Assembly (NCBI RefSeq): GCF_002556635.1
Contig: NZ_MWMO01000013.1
Span: 60,001 to 124,000, forward strand
Reading direction: 5' to 3'
Origin: Novosphingobium sp. PC22D
Lineage (GTDB): Bacteria; Pseudomonadota; Alphaproteobacteria; Sphingomonadales; Sphingomonadaceae
Length of the DNA stretch: 64,000 bases
Below the pieces are notes generated by a model, which saw nothing but the letters and a program-made list of their open reading frames with translations, was not told where the DNA came from and ran no database searches. Numbering within the stretch: position 1 is the stretch's first letter; each line of letters starts with the position of its first letter. The translations under genes were made by a program, and so were the position numbers. Below, piece by piece: positions 34,431-43,252 of the stretch.

Positions 34431-35633
34431 TCAGTCGATCGCGGCGGCCTGTTCGAGGCTCTCGAACATCGCCTGGCGCAGCAGATAGGCGCGGCGCTTC
34501 TCGTCGTCGTTGACCAGCGCCGCCATGGCGGCGCGGCGCTTCTTGTGCGCCTCGCCCTGGCCGGCGCGCATCGTTTCCATGTTCTCGATGGTCTGGCGTT
34601 GGGTGAAGTCGAAGGTGACCGTGCGACGCTGGCGATCGAACTTGTCTAGCAGGCCTGCGTCCGCTCCGTTCTTGATGATCTCGACCAGCTTGCCGCAGGC
34701 GTTGAAGGCATCATGGATGCCGCTGTTCATGCCGAATCCGCCCAGCGGATTGTTGAGGTGCGAGGCATCGCCCACCAGTAGCACGCGGCCCTGGTTGAAC
34801 TTCTTCGCCACGCGCTGGTGGACGCGATAGATCGTGCGGTGCTGGGTCTCGACCTTGCTGCCGTCACCCATGATGCCGGTGAAGACCTGGTTCTTCTTCT
34901 CGTCCGAGAGCAGGAAGGCTTCGTCTTCCTCGTTGGCAGGCACCAGCACGCGCCACACCGAGGGCACGCGCAACAGGACCAGCCATTCCTCCGGGTCGGA
35001 AACATAGTTCACATAGGCGAGGCCGGGCATCCCCTCCTCGATCGGATACTTGGTCGAAAGCGTGAGGAAGCGCTCGGGATAAGTGAAGCCGTCGAATTCG
35101 ATCTCGAGCCACTTGCGCACCACCGAATTGGCCCCGTCCGCCCCGATCAGATAGTTGGCGCGGACCTTTTCGATCCCGGTGGCGGTCTCGAGATAGACGT
35201 CGACGCCGTCGGCATCCTGCTCGAAATACACGATACGGTGGCCGAACAGCACTTCGGCCTTGCCCTCGTCCCTGACGCGGCTCGAAAGCATGCGGGCGAG
35301 GTGATACTGCTCGCACTGGATGCGGAAGGGGTAGCGCGTCACGTCCGAGATTTCGGAAAGATCGAAGCTCAGCACTTCGCTGCTCTTGCGGTCGCGCCAG
35401 TGATAGATCGGCGCCTTGAGACCCATTTCGATCAGCTTGTCCGTCACCCCCAGCTCATCGAGCATTTCGAGCGTCGGCGGATGGAAGGTCGACGCGCGCA
35501 GATCCTGCGCGCAGTCGAAGCCTGTCTCGCACAGGACGACGTCGACGCCGTGCTGCGCCAGATAGGCGGCGGCCACGCTGCCGACCGGACCTGCACCGGC
35601 CACGACGACCTGTGTCCTTCGGGTGGTTTTCAT
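34431..35633 (-). CDS. FAD-dependent aromatic-ring monooxygenase (PHBH/MhpA-like), copy 2
   Basis: 400 residues. FAD motif VVVAGAGPVGSVAAAYLAQ (about 8-26), DG motif LIGADGANSVVRK and GD motif LLVGDASHLNNPLGGFGMN. It is a paralogue of the protein at 8512, sharing STFHPPTLEML, RDRKS and the HLNNPLGG region where most relatives have PP. ATG at 35633 follows AGGGGAATTC; a start at 35651 would remove that RBS from use. It is cotranscribed with the isomerase-like gene 49 bp upstream. Confidence 0.88.
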   Translation of the reverse strand: MKTTRRTQVVVAGAGPVGSVAAAYLAQHGVDVVLCETGFDCAQDLRASTFHPPTLEMLDELGVTDKLIEMGLKAPIYHWRDRKSSEVLSFDLSEISDVTRYPFRIQCEQYHLARMLSSRVRDEGKAEVLFGHRIVYFEQDADGVDVYLETATGIEKVRANYLIGADGANSVVRKWLEIEFDGFTYPERFLTLSTKYPIEEGMPGLAYVNYVSDPEEWLVLLRVPSVWRVLVPANEEDEAFLLSDEKKNQVFTGIMGDGSKVETQHRTIYRVHQRVAKKFNQGRVLLVGDASHLNNPLGGFGMNSGIHDAFNACGKLVEIIKNGADAGLLDKFDRQRRTVTFDFTQRQTIENMETMRAGQGEAHKKRRAAMAALVNDDEKRRAYLLRQAMFESLEQAAAID

Positions 35634-35682
35634 GAATTCCCCTAAGTTCAATGAAGACTGCGAAGACTGCGCGCCGGGCGTG

Positions 35683-36456
35683 TCAGAATTCGGCGAGAAG
35701 GCGGCCGAAGCCGGGCACCTTGTCGGTGACGCCGTTGGCGCGCAGCGCGTGCCAGTATGTGGCCGTGTTGATGGCGATCACGGGTTTTCCCAGCCAGAGT
35801 TCGGCGGCGGCGGCGAAGCGCGCGGTGCACAGGTTGGTGCCGACCTGGATCAGCGCTTCGACATCGTCGCCTTCGAGATAGTGGAAGGCCTCGCGAAGCG
35901 TGTCGTCGGGCACTTGCGCGATCTGGGTCCACGACCGGCAGCGCAGCGGCACGTCGCGCACGCTCTCGAAGCCATGGTCCGAAAGGTAGTTGCGCACCTG
36001 GTCGTTCGCGCTTGGCCAATAAGGGGAGACGAAGGCGACCTTGCTGATGTTGCCGTAGGCCCCCAGCGCGGCGGCGACCGCTTCGGCGCCGGTCGAGACG
36101 CCGACGCCCGCGATCGATTCGATGTTCTCGCGCCAGCGGCGACCGCCTTCCGCGCCGCCGTAGAAGGTGACCGCGCTCATCCCCATTACGAGGTAGTCCG
36201 GGCGGCAGGTCATGACACCGCGAACCGCGTCGGCGGTGCCGGCGTCGATTTCCTGAGTGCCGGCCATGAAAGTCTCGTCCGATACGGCCTGTGCGTCATC
36301 GACGATAATGCGGCTGTAGTGATTGGTGACACCATAGGGCCGCATGTCATCGAATTCGGGCTGGACGGTTGTGTTGGTCGAAGGGCCGAGTACGCCGAAC
36401 AACTTGCGGAACCCCAGATTGTCTTTTCCTGGTGGCCCGCCGTTCGCAGGTTCCAT
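35683..36456 (-). CDS. Maleate cis-trans isomerase-like protein, copy 2
   Basis: 257 residues, a paralogue of the protein at 9708: GPSTNTTVQPE (24-34), YLVMGMSAVTF (88-98) and IQVGTNLC (203-210). The position of the second catalytic Cys of true maleate isomerases is Gly206, and no Cys is seen in the first site; a nearby Cys210 is specific to this copy. ATG at 36456 is preceded by GGAGGGA, a strong RBS. It is first gene of the two-gene unit. Confidence 0.8.
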   Translation of the reverse strand: MEPANGGPPGKDNLGFRKLFGVLGPSTNTTVQPEFDDMRPYGVTNHYSRIIVDDAQAVSDETFMAGTQEIDAGTADAVRGVMTCRPDYLVMGMSAVTFYGGAEGGRRWRENIESIAGVGVSTGAEAVAAALGAYGNISKVAFVSPYWPSANDQVRNYLSDHGFESVRDVPLRCRSWTQIAQVPDDTLREAFHYLEGDDVEALIQVGTNLCTARFAAAAELWLGKPVIAINTATYWHALRANGVTDKVPGFGRLLAEF

Positions 36457-36717
36457 TTTCGTGTCCCTCCACTTTAATTGCCCTTTGCCGTGGCCTACGC
36501 CTGCGCTCCGGGCTCGGCGAGCATGCTGGGACGCACTGTTCGACAGGCGAGAAGGCGGGTTCGATCGACCGGTGATCCGAGCTTCGGGAGGGTCCGTGAT
36601 CGCGAGCGGCGATTGCCGATCGAGGCGTGTCCGCCCCCGACTTCGCGGACTACAGGATCCGACGAGACGAACTACCGGAGCGCTTTGTGCGGCCAGATGT
36701 CGCCGTGGACCGGACGA
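36457..36717. promoter_or_regulatory. Promoter region of the isomerase-like / FAD monooxygenase unit
   Basis: 261 bp between the end of the LeuD-like gene and the start of the isomerase-like gene, both on the minus strand. Apart from the RBS I see no clear element and no gene. Confidence 0.35.
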
Positions 36718-37326
36718 TCAGCTTTCGGCTTGCAGCACCGACCACGCCCAGGCGCGCGCATGCCGATCCGCGCGCTCGTGCGCGACAATGCGATCGTTCA
36801 GTTCCAGCGTCATGCCGATCGGGTCGAGCCCATTGACGAGGATCGTCTTGTGCTCGCCGTCGATCTCGAAAGACCAGTTCCGGCCCTCCGCGCGGACCTT
36901 CTGCGCGGGCAGGTCAACGGTGATCTCAAGTCCCGGCCGCGCCAGTGGGGCGGGGTCCAGCACCACCGGCAAGAGGCCGTTGCGGATGCAGTTGCCGTGG
37001 AAGATCGGACTGAAGCTCTCGGCGATGACAACGCGAAAGCCGTATTCGGCGAGCGCCCAGACGGCATGCTCGCGGCTCGAGCCGCTGCCGAAATTGCGTC
37101 CGCCCAGCAGGATTTGCGCGCCTTGCGATTCGGGCTTGTTGAGCACGAATCCGGGATCGGGCGTGCGCGTCGCCGCATCGGTATAGCGCCAGTTCGCGAA
37201 GAGCCCGTCGCCCAGGCCCTTCTTGCCGACCGTGCGCATCTCGCGCGAAGGGATGATGATGTCGGTATCGATGTTGTCGCGGATCAGCGGCACCGCGGTC
37301 GATGTGACGATGGTGAGCGGCTCCAT
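36718..37326 (-). CDS. LeuD-like small subunit of an aconitase-superfamily hydro-lyase
   Basis: 202 residues, the swivel domain: DNIDTDIIIPSREM (about 17-30), GGRNFGSGSSREHAVWAL and IFHGNCIRNGLLPVVL. It pairs with the LeuC-like subunit upstream (2-bp gap). No leuB or other leucine-synthesis gene is nearby, and the operon begins with a CoA-transferase, so a catabolic hydratase for citraconate, (alkyl)maleate or a related acid is more likely than 3-isopropylmalate isomerase. Confidence 0.88.
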   Translation of the reverse strand: MEPLTIVTSTAVPLIRDNIDTDIIIPSREMRTVGKKGLGDGLFANWRYTDAATRTPDPGFVLNKPESQGAQILLGGRNFGSGSSREHAVWALAEYGFRVVIAESFSPIFHGNCIRNGLLPVVLDPAPLARPGLEITVDLPAQKVRAEGRNWSFEIDGEHKTILVNGLDPIGMTLELNDRIVAHERADRHARAWAWSVLQAES

Positions 37327-37328
37327 GG

Positions 37329-38744
37329 TCAGGCTTCCAGCTCGCGCGGATCGGTGATCCGGCCCGTCACCGCCGAAGCCGCCACTGTGGCGGGCGAGGC
37401 TATGTGGGTGCGGGTCTTCGGGCCCTGCCGGTTCTCGAAGTTGCGGTTGGTGGTGCTGATCACGCGCTCGCGCTCGCCGAAGCTCTCGCCGCCGGCGAAG
37501 AAGCACATCGAGCAGCCGGGCTCGCGCCATTCGAATCCGGCATCGAGGAACGTATGGTGCAGCCCTTCGGCCTCGGCCGCGGCCTTCACCTGTCCCGATC
37601 CCGGCACGCAGATCGCCTTGACGCCTTCGGCGACCTTGCGGCCCTTCAGCAAGGCGGCGGCGGCGCGCAAATCGGAAAGGCGGGCATTGGTGCACGAACC
37701 GATGAACGCGGCGTCGACCGGCAGTCCGGAGAGCGGATCGCCCGCGCGAAGGTCCATGTAATCGCGCGCGCGGCCATCGGCCTCGGGATTGGACGGGGCA
37801 AGGCTGCCCCGGTCCTCGTCGTCGGCGGGGACGTGGCCGTTTAGCGTCACCGATTGCTGCGGCGCGGTGCCCCAGCTCACCATGGGCGAGACATCGGCGG
37901 CGTCGAATTCATGCTCTAGGTCGAACGTGGCGTCCGGGTCGGTCGCGAGCGCCTCCCAGTCGGCGACGGCCTTGTCCCAGTCGGCGCCGGCGGGCGCATA
38001 GGGACGACCGTCCATCCAGGCGAGTGTCTTGGCGTCGGGCGCGATCACGGCGGTGAACGCGGCCAGTTCGGTGGCCATGTTGCACAAGGTCATGCGTTCT
38101 TCCATCGTCAGCGCGGCGATCGCCTCGCCCGCATATTCGATGACGTGCCCCTGCGCGCCGCCCGAACCGAGACGCGCGATGACGTGCAGCGCCAGATCCT
38201 TCGCGGTCACGCCTTCGGGCAGGCGGCCGTTGACCGTGATTCGCATCTGCTTCGGCCTGGCGACACGCAGCGTGTTGGTGGCCAGCGCATGCTCGGCCTC
38301 GCTCGAGCCGATACCCCAGGCGAGCGCTCCGAAGGCGCCTTGCGTGCACGTGTGGCTGTCGGGACAGACGAGCGTCACGCCCGGCAGCACGATGCCATTC
38401 TCGGGCGACATCACATGGACGATGCCCTGCCGCGCATTGCCGATGTCGAACAGCCGGGCCCCCGCGCGCCGGGCGGCGTCGCGGGTGGCGACGATGAAGT
38501 CGGTTCCGGTGGGCATGATCGTCTTGTCGGTGCGGCCCGGCAGCGTGTCGACGACATGATCCATGGTCACGAACACGCGGGAGGGATCTCGAACCTTGCG
38601 GCCCGCCTCCTCCAGCGCCATCAGCGCCACGCCGCCCGTGCGCTCGTGCAGCAGGATGCGGTCGATCTGGATGAGCGAGACGCTCCCCCCCAGATTGCAG
38701 ATCTCGTGAATGTCCCAGAGCTTCGAAAAAAGCGTCGATGCCAT
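37329..38744 (-). CDS. LeuC-like large subunit of an aconitase-superfamily hydro-lyase
   Basis: 471 residues. [4Fe-4S] ligands are visible: Cys in FIGSCTNARLSDLR and the C-x-x-C of PGCSMCFFAGG. The N-terminal LIQIDRILLHERTG and VCPDSHTCTQGAFG segments are typical. Its length is normal for LeuC. It sits between the family III CoA-transferase (3-bp gap) and its small subunit. Another LeuC/LeuD pair at 56476-58454 is clearly related but has different partners. Confidence 0.9.
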   Translation of the reverse strand: MASTLFSKLWDIHEICNLGGSVSLIQIDRILLHERTGGVALMALEEAGRKVRDPSRVFVTMDHVVDTLPGRTDKTIMPTGTDFIVATRDAARRAGARLFDIGNARQGIVHVMSPENGIVLPGVTLVCPDSHTCTQGAFGALAWGIGSSEAEHALATNTLRVARPKQMRITVNGRLPEGVTAKDLALHVIARLGSGGAQGHVIEYAGEAIAALTMEERMTLCNMATELAAFTAVIAPDAKTLAWMDGRPYAPAGADWDKAVADWEALATDPDATFDLEHEFDAADVSPMVSWGTAPQQSVTLNGHVPADDEDRGSLAPSNPEADGRARDYMDLRAGDPLSGLPVDAAFIGSCTNARLSDLRAAAALLKGRKVAEGVKAICVPGSGQVKAAAEAEGLHHTFLDAGFEWREPGCSMCFFAGGESFGERERVISTTNRNFENRQGPKTRTHIASPATVAASAVTGRITDPRELEA

Positions 38745-38747
38745 GGT

Positions 38748-39917
38748 CTAGCGCACGTGTTCCGACAGCTCCGCGCGGATTTCGTCACCGTGTTCGTCGA
38801 TTGCGGGAAGGTCGCGGTGAAGCCCGGGGCGACGGCCGTCGAATTCGATCGGCAGCGAGGGCAGCCGCACCTCGGTGCCGTCGGACAAGTGAAGCTCGAC
38901 GATGCCGCCGGCCGCGTTCAGGTGCGGGTCGTCGACCAGTTCGTCGGGACGCGCGATCGGCGCGAAAGGCAGGCCGCAGGTCTCCAGCCGGGCGACCAGC
39001 TCGTCGCGCGAATGCTGCTTGAACAGCGCCTGGATGCGGGGAAGGATCTCGTCGCGGGCCTTCACGCGCTCGTTGTTCTCGGCCCATTTCTCGTTGGCCG
39101 CGAAGTCGGTGAGGCCGAAGGTCTCGCAGAAAGTCTGCCACTGGCCGTCGCTGACGACGCCGACGAAAAGCTGTTCGTCTGCCTTCGCCGTCTCGAACAC
39201 GTCGTAGATCGCCCAGGCCGAAACACGCACCGGCATCGGGCGCGCGGCCTGGCCGGTCACAGCCTTCTGCGCGATGTGCTGGCCGACGAGGAAGGCGGTG
39301 GTCTCATAGAGGCTGCAGCGGACCTGGCTTCCCTTGCCGGTGCGGTGGCGCTGCTCGAGCGCGGCCAGGATGCCGATCACGCCGAACATGCCGCCGGTGA
39401 TGTCGACCACCGAGGAGCCCGCGCGCAGCGGACGTCCGGGAGGGCCGGTCATGTAGGCGAGACCGCCCATCATCTGCGTCACTTCATCGAGCGCGGTGCG
39501 GTCTTCGTAGGGGCCGGTCAGGAAGCCCTTGGCCGAACAGTAGATCAGGCCGGGATTGCGCCGCGCCATGTCCTCGTAGCCCAGGCCCAGCCGCGCCAGC
39601 GTGCCCGGGCGGAAGTTCTCGATCACCACGTCGGCCCCCGAGCAGAGCTCCTGCGCCGAGGCGAGATCGCGCGCGTCCTTGAGATCGAGGCAGATGCTGC
39701 GCTTGTTGCGGTTGAACATCGGGAAATACCCCGATCCAGACCCGAGCAGGTCGCGGGTACGATCGCCCTGCGGCGGTTCGACCTTGATCACATCGGCCCC
39801 GAGGTCGCCGAGAATCACGCCGATCGAGGGGCCCATGACCATATGCGTGAATTCGATCACCCGGATTCCGGCAAGCGGCGCAGGGTCTTCTGCGTTGGGT
39901 GTGATGTCGTCGACCAA
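38748..39917 (-). CDS. Family III (CaiB/BaiF) CoA-transferase, first gene of a LeuCD operon
   Basis: 389 residues: GIRVIEFTHMVMGPSIG (17-33), NFRPGTLARLGLGYEDM and catalytic-region LDEVTQMMGGLAYMTG. The start appears to be TTG at 39917, with AAGGA seven bases upstream, because no ATG or GTG precedes the conserved LAGIRVIEF segment with an RBS. Coupled to LeuC (3-bp gap). It would make or exchange the CoA ester of the acid handled by the hydro-lyase. Confidence 0.88.
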   Translation of the reverse strand: MVDDITPNAEDPAPLAGIRVIEFTHMVMGPSIGVILGDLGADVIKVEPPQGDRTRDLLGSGSGYFPMFNRNKRSICLDLKDARDLASAQELCSGADVVIENFRPGTLARLGLGYEDMARRNPGLIYCSAKGFLTGPYEDRTALDEVTQMMGGLAYMTGPPGRPLRAGSSVVDITGGMFGVIGILAALEQRHRTGKGSQVRCSLYETTAFLVGQHIAQKAVTGQAARPMPVRVSAWAIYDVFETAKADEQLFVGVVSDGQWQTFCETFGLTDFAANEKWAENNERVKARDEILPRIQALFKQHSRDELVARLETCGLPFAPIARPDELVDDPHLNAAGGIVELHLSDGTEVRLPSLPIEFDGRRPGLHRDLPAIDEHGDEIRAELSEHVR

Positions 39918-40225
39918 GGGGAATCCTTTTCACTGGCAAGTACGGGCGGCGGCACAATTGATATAAAAATAGTACAATTAAACCCCGTCCGCAAGTCATC
40001 CCGTTCGGGCGCGCGAAAGCTATCCCGGTGTGCTCGCATGATCGCTGGATGAGGATAAACCGCTGAACTTTGAGCCGGTTCGCGCATGCCATGGCCCATC
40101 GAGCCGGGGCGGCGGGGCGCAAGGATGTTCGCAGAGCGGAAAATGCGGGCCTGGCATTTTGCACTGCGGCAAAGGCTGCGATGATCAGGCAGGAAGCGGC
40201 GGATCGCTCATCTGACAGGAATCGT
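39918..40225. promoter_or_regulatory. Divergent region, CoA-transferase operon / MFS
   Basis: 308 bp without a convincing gene. It contains the AT-rich operator-like motif at 39958-39977, about 40 bp upstream of the CoA-transferase TTG, and an aggaatcgt RBS before the MFS ATG. The in-frame extension of the MFS upstream to 40070 looks non-coding. Confidence 0.5.
39958..39977. promoter_or_regulatory. Putative operator, copy B of a shared AT-rich motif
   Basis: ttgatataaaaatagtacaa is 18/20 identical to the motif at 30813-30832 and lies upstream of a different catabolic operon. The AT-rich stretch stands out against its surroundings. Dimeric regulator binding is inferred. Confidence 0.55.
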
Positions 40226-41653
40226 ATGACAGCAAAGACAGCCCGGGTTCCGTTGGGAACGCTGACGGGATACGGGATCGGCCAGCTCGGCGCGCAGATC
40301 TTCCGCGATACGCCGGCGGTGCTCCTGCCGATCTTCATGACGACCATCCTCGGCGTGCCGGCATGGCTCGCGGGAATCGCGATCCTGATCCCGAAGCTCT
40401 GGGTGATCCTGTGCGATCCGCTGGTCGGCGTCTGGTCCGACCGGTTGAAGCCCACGCGCGGCCGTACGCCGTTCCTGTTCTGGGGCGCGCTTCTCACCGG
40501 CCTGGGCTTTGCCGCGCTGTTCGTGGTGACCGACTACGGCAGTCCGTGGCTGGCCGCGGGCGCGGTCTGCCTGCTGTTCCTGCTCGCCTCGACCGGCTTC
40601 AGCGTCTACTCGGTTCCCTATCTCGCGGTCGCCTCCGAGCTTTCGGCGGACAGTCACGAGCGCACCCGCATCCTCGCCTATCGCATGGTCGCGACGATCG
40701 GCGGCGTGATCCTCGGCGTCGGCGTCGCCCAGCCGCTGGTCTTCGCGCTTGGCGGCGGGCCGCACGGCTGGCACGTCATGGCGTTTTCCTTCGCGCTGGT
40801 GTGCCTGCTCTCGATGGCGTTGCCCGCCTTCGCGCTACGCCGGGTGCCCCTGCTCGAAGGTGACGCGGCGCCCGCCAAGCTGCTGCACCAGATGAAACCC
40901 GTGCTCGCCAACAAGCCTTACCTGGTGCTGCTCGCGACCAGTTTCGTGCAGGGCATCGGCCAGGCATCGGGCTATACGGTCATCGGCTTCTTCTATCTCT
41001 ATGCGCTCGGCGAAGTGGATCTGATCCCCAAGTTCGTGCTGGTGATGGCGACCGGCAGCATGGTGAGCCAGCCGCTGTTTCTCTGGCTATCGCGCAATTT
41101 CGGCAAAGTGCCCGTCTACTGGGTCGCTTCGATCCTTTGGACGCTGATCACGATCTCGTGGTTCTACGTCTACGCCGGCTCGCCGGTGCTGTTCGAGCTG
41201 CCGCTGCTGGGCCGTCTGACCGAGCAGGGAGCGCTGGTGCTGGTCCGCGCCTTCCTGATCGGGATCACCAACACGGGCTTCCTGCTGCTGTCGCTCTCGA
41301 TGCTGACCGATACCGTCGAATACCAGCGGCGGCGCTTCGGCGTCGCCAACGAGGGCGTCTTTTCGGGGATCTGGTCGGCGGCCGAGAAGCTCGCTTTCGC
41401 GATGGGGCCGCTCGTCGCCGGATTCGTGATGAGCTTCTACGGTTTCCAGTCCTCGAACACCGGCGCGGTCGCGCAGTCCGCCGGCGCGATCACCGGGATC
41501 AAGCTGCTTTATTCCTATATCCCGGCCGGGACGCAGGTGCTCAGCCTGATCGTGTTCTCACGCTACCGGCTCGATCCGAGCCTGATCGGCGAGGGGGCGC
41601 GAATGGAGCCGGCGCCAGCGGTCGAAGCCTCGGAGGCCGGCTTGCACTCCTGA
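40226..41653 (+). CDS. MFS transporter, GPH (glycoside-pentoside-hexuronide) cation-symporter type
   Basis: 475 residues, 12 membrane segments. The N-terminal GYGIGQLGAQIFRDTPAVLL and the LCDPLVGVWSDR loop with RGRTPF are typical of the GPH family. It is a paralogue of the carrier at 58519 (shared MFRD/IFRD, DPL-GxWSDR, GRTPF and GVANEG/GLWSA segments). ATG at 40226 follows AGGA. It is divergent from the CoA-transferase/LeuCD operon and may supply its substrate. Confidence 0.88.
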   Translation: MTAKTARVPLGTLTGYGIGQLGAQIFRDTPAVLLPIFMTTILGVPAWLAGIAILIPKLWVILCDPLVGVWSDRLKPTRGRTPFLFWGALLTGLGFAALFVVTDYGSPWLAAGAVCLLFLLASTGFSVYSVPYLAVASELSADSHERTRILAYRMVATIGGVILGVGVAQPLVFALGGGPHGWHVMAFSFALVCLLSMALPAFALRRVPLLEGDAAPAKLLHQMKPVLANKPYLVLLATSFVQGIGQASGYTVIGFFYLYALGEVDLIPKFVLVMATGSMVSQPLFLWLSRNFGKVPVYWVASILWTLITISWFYVYAGSPVLFELPLLGRLTEQGALVLVRAFLIGITNTGFLLLSLSMLTDTVEYQRRRFGVANEGVFSGIWSAAEKLAFAMGPLVAGFVMSFYGFQSSNTGAVAQSAGAITGIKLLYSYIPAGTQVLSLIVFSRYRLDPSLIGEGARMEPAPAVEASEAGLHS

Positions 41654-41693
41654 GGCGGGCCGCTGAGGTGGGCCGCGCCCGCGGCGAGCAGGC

Positions 41694-43250
41694 TCAGATC
41701 CCCAGCGCGCCGGGGTTGAGCAGATTGTTCGGATCGAGTTCGGCCTTGATCGCCCGAAGCAGGCCGAGCGCGCCCGGATCGCGGCCCCGCGTATAGGGAT
41801 AGAGCTTGCCGACCTGGAAGTGAGCGGCGCCGTGCGCGTGCATCAGGTCGATGATGTGGGTGCGCATTTCCTCGACCAGCGCGGCGCCTTGCGGGTTCGC
41901 GGGATAGCGCGGCAGACCGGCGAGATAGTCCTTGTCCATCATCCGCTCGTGATACTCATCGAGCGTGTCGGTCCAGTAGAGCGCGGGCTCGTAGAGGAAG
42001 ATGCCCGCGCCGATCGAGGAGAACATCGCGCCGATGGTGACGCTCTTGCGCTCCATCTCCGCCCGCTTCGCCTCGACGTAGCCGATGAAGGCCGCATGGA
42101 AGGCCTCGACCCGCGAGTGCGGGATCAGGCCGTGGAGCGGAACCCAGCGCTCGCCCGCCGGTCCGAGCATGTTGTGCAGCGGCTGGAACGGGATCGCGGC
42201 GACGACGGTCGGCACCGAGTTGGCGATCTCGCGCCCGAGGTCGAGGGCTACCTTGCGGATCGCATCGATCTTCGCGCGTGCCTCGACCTGGGTGTGGCCG
42301 TCGGCGATGAAGTGCGCTGCATAGGGCGCGGAGGCCAGCACGCGCTTGCCCGCCGCCGCCATGCGCACGAGGCTGCGCAGCCCGGCCACGGCATTGGGCG
42401 AGGAGCGCCAGACGCCCTTGGCGACGGCCATCATCGTGCCCGTGTCCTGCTTGGCGATCTGGCCCTGCGAGAGCGCGAGGTCGAGGCCGAACGACTTCTC
42501 CTCGATCTTCATCGCGGCGACGCTTGACATGCAGCGGTGCAGCGCGGCGAAGCCGGGGAAGGCGAACGAGGCGGTCTCGCGCGCGGGCTTGCGCTCGAGC
42601 AGCTTGAGCGTGATCGCGGTCTTGATCCCGAGCGCGCCCGAATCGCCGAGGAACAGCCCGGCAAGGTCCGGGCCAAAGTTGCGGAAGCGGCCGCCCTCGC
42701 TCGCGTCCCCGGTGGTGCCGGTGCGCACGATCCTTCCGTCGGGCGTCAGGATGTCGAGCGCGACCACGCTTTCCGCCGAAATCCCGTTGGCGTTGCTGCC
42801 GTGACCGTTCGCATTCTGGCTCAACGTGCCGCCCACGCTGGCCGCAAGGCCGCTGAAAGTGCCGACGAAGGGGACTTTCAGGCCATGCGGTTCGAGCTCG
42901 CGGTGGAGCTGCTCCCAGGTCACGCCGGGTTCGACCGTGGCGGTCATGTCCTTGCGGTCGATCCTGAGGATGCGGTTCATGCCCGAACTGTCGATGACGA
43001 TGCTCTGCGCGCTCTTGGGCACATGCGCGTCGGTGTAGGACACGCCGCCGCCGCGAACGTGGATGGCCAGCCCGGCGGATGCGGCGGCGGTGACGATCCT
43101 CGTCAGCTCATCGGTCGAGGTGGGACGAAAGACCGCGCCCGGCGTCGCGAAACTGCGGTAGACGTCGCTTGCGTAGAAGCGCGCGTCTTGTTCGGGCAGG
43201 CGCGAGGGCAGGTCGGCGAGCGCGGCGGGCAGGGGGGCTGCGGCGGCCAA
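41694..43250 (-). CDS. VAO/PCMH-family FAD-linked oxidase
   Basis: 518 residues with an FAD-binding type 4 domain (about 35-215: FRPTSTDELTRIV, IHVRGGGVSYTD, TVEPGVTWEQL, GTLSQNANGHGSNANGI) and a substrate domain ending LDPNNLLNPGALG, as in GlcD/vanillyl-alcohol oxidase proteins. It oxidises alcohols, amines or hydroxy acids using FAD. TTG at 43250 is the likely start, with AAGGGAG upstream inside the methyltransferase end, 2 bp after that stop. It is the last gene of the six-gene operon. Confidence 0.85.
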   Translation of the reverse strand: MAAAAPLPAALADLPSRLPEQDARFYASDVYRSFATPGAVFRPTSTDELTRIVTAAASAGLAIHVRGGGVSYTDAHVPKSAQSIVIDSSGMNRILRIDRKDMTATVEPGVTWEQLHRELEPHGLKVPFVGTFSGLAASVGGTLSQNANGHGSNANGISAESVVALDILTPDGRIVRTGTTGDASEGGRFRNFGPDLAGLFLGDSGALGIKTAITLKLLERKPARETASFAFPGFAALHRCMSSVAAMKIEEKSFGLDLALSQGQIAKQDTGTMMAVAKGVWRSSPNAVAGLRSLVRMAAAGKRVLASAPYAAHFIADGHTQVEARAKIDAIRKVALDLGREIANSVPTVVAAIPFQPLHNMLGPAGERWVPLHGLIPHSRVEAFHAAFIGYVEAKRAEMERKSVTIGAMFSSIGAGIFLYEPALYWTDTLDEYHERMMDKDYLAGLPRYPANPQGAALVEEMRTHIIDLMHAHGAAHFQVGKLYPYTRGRDPGALGLLRAIKAELDPNNLLNPGALGI

Positions 43251-43252
43251 GG

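Noticed and set aside
35653..35670. A 9-bp direct repeat (gaagactgc twice)
   Set aside because: Two short units between cotranscribed genes with no sign of further copies; probably chance.
36718..38744. Leucine biosynthesis leuCD
   Set aside because: No leuA or leuB is close, and the pair is cotranscribed with a CoA-transferase. A catabolic hydro-lyase is preferred.
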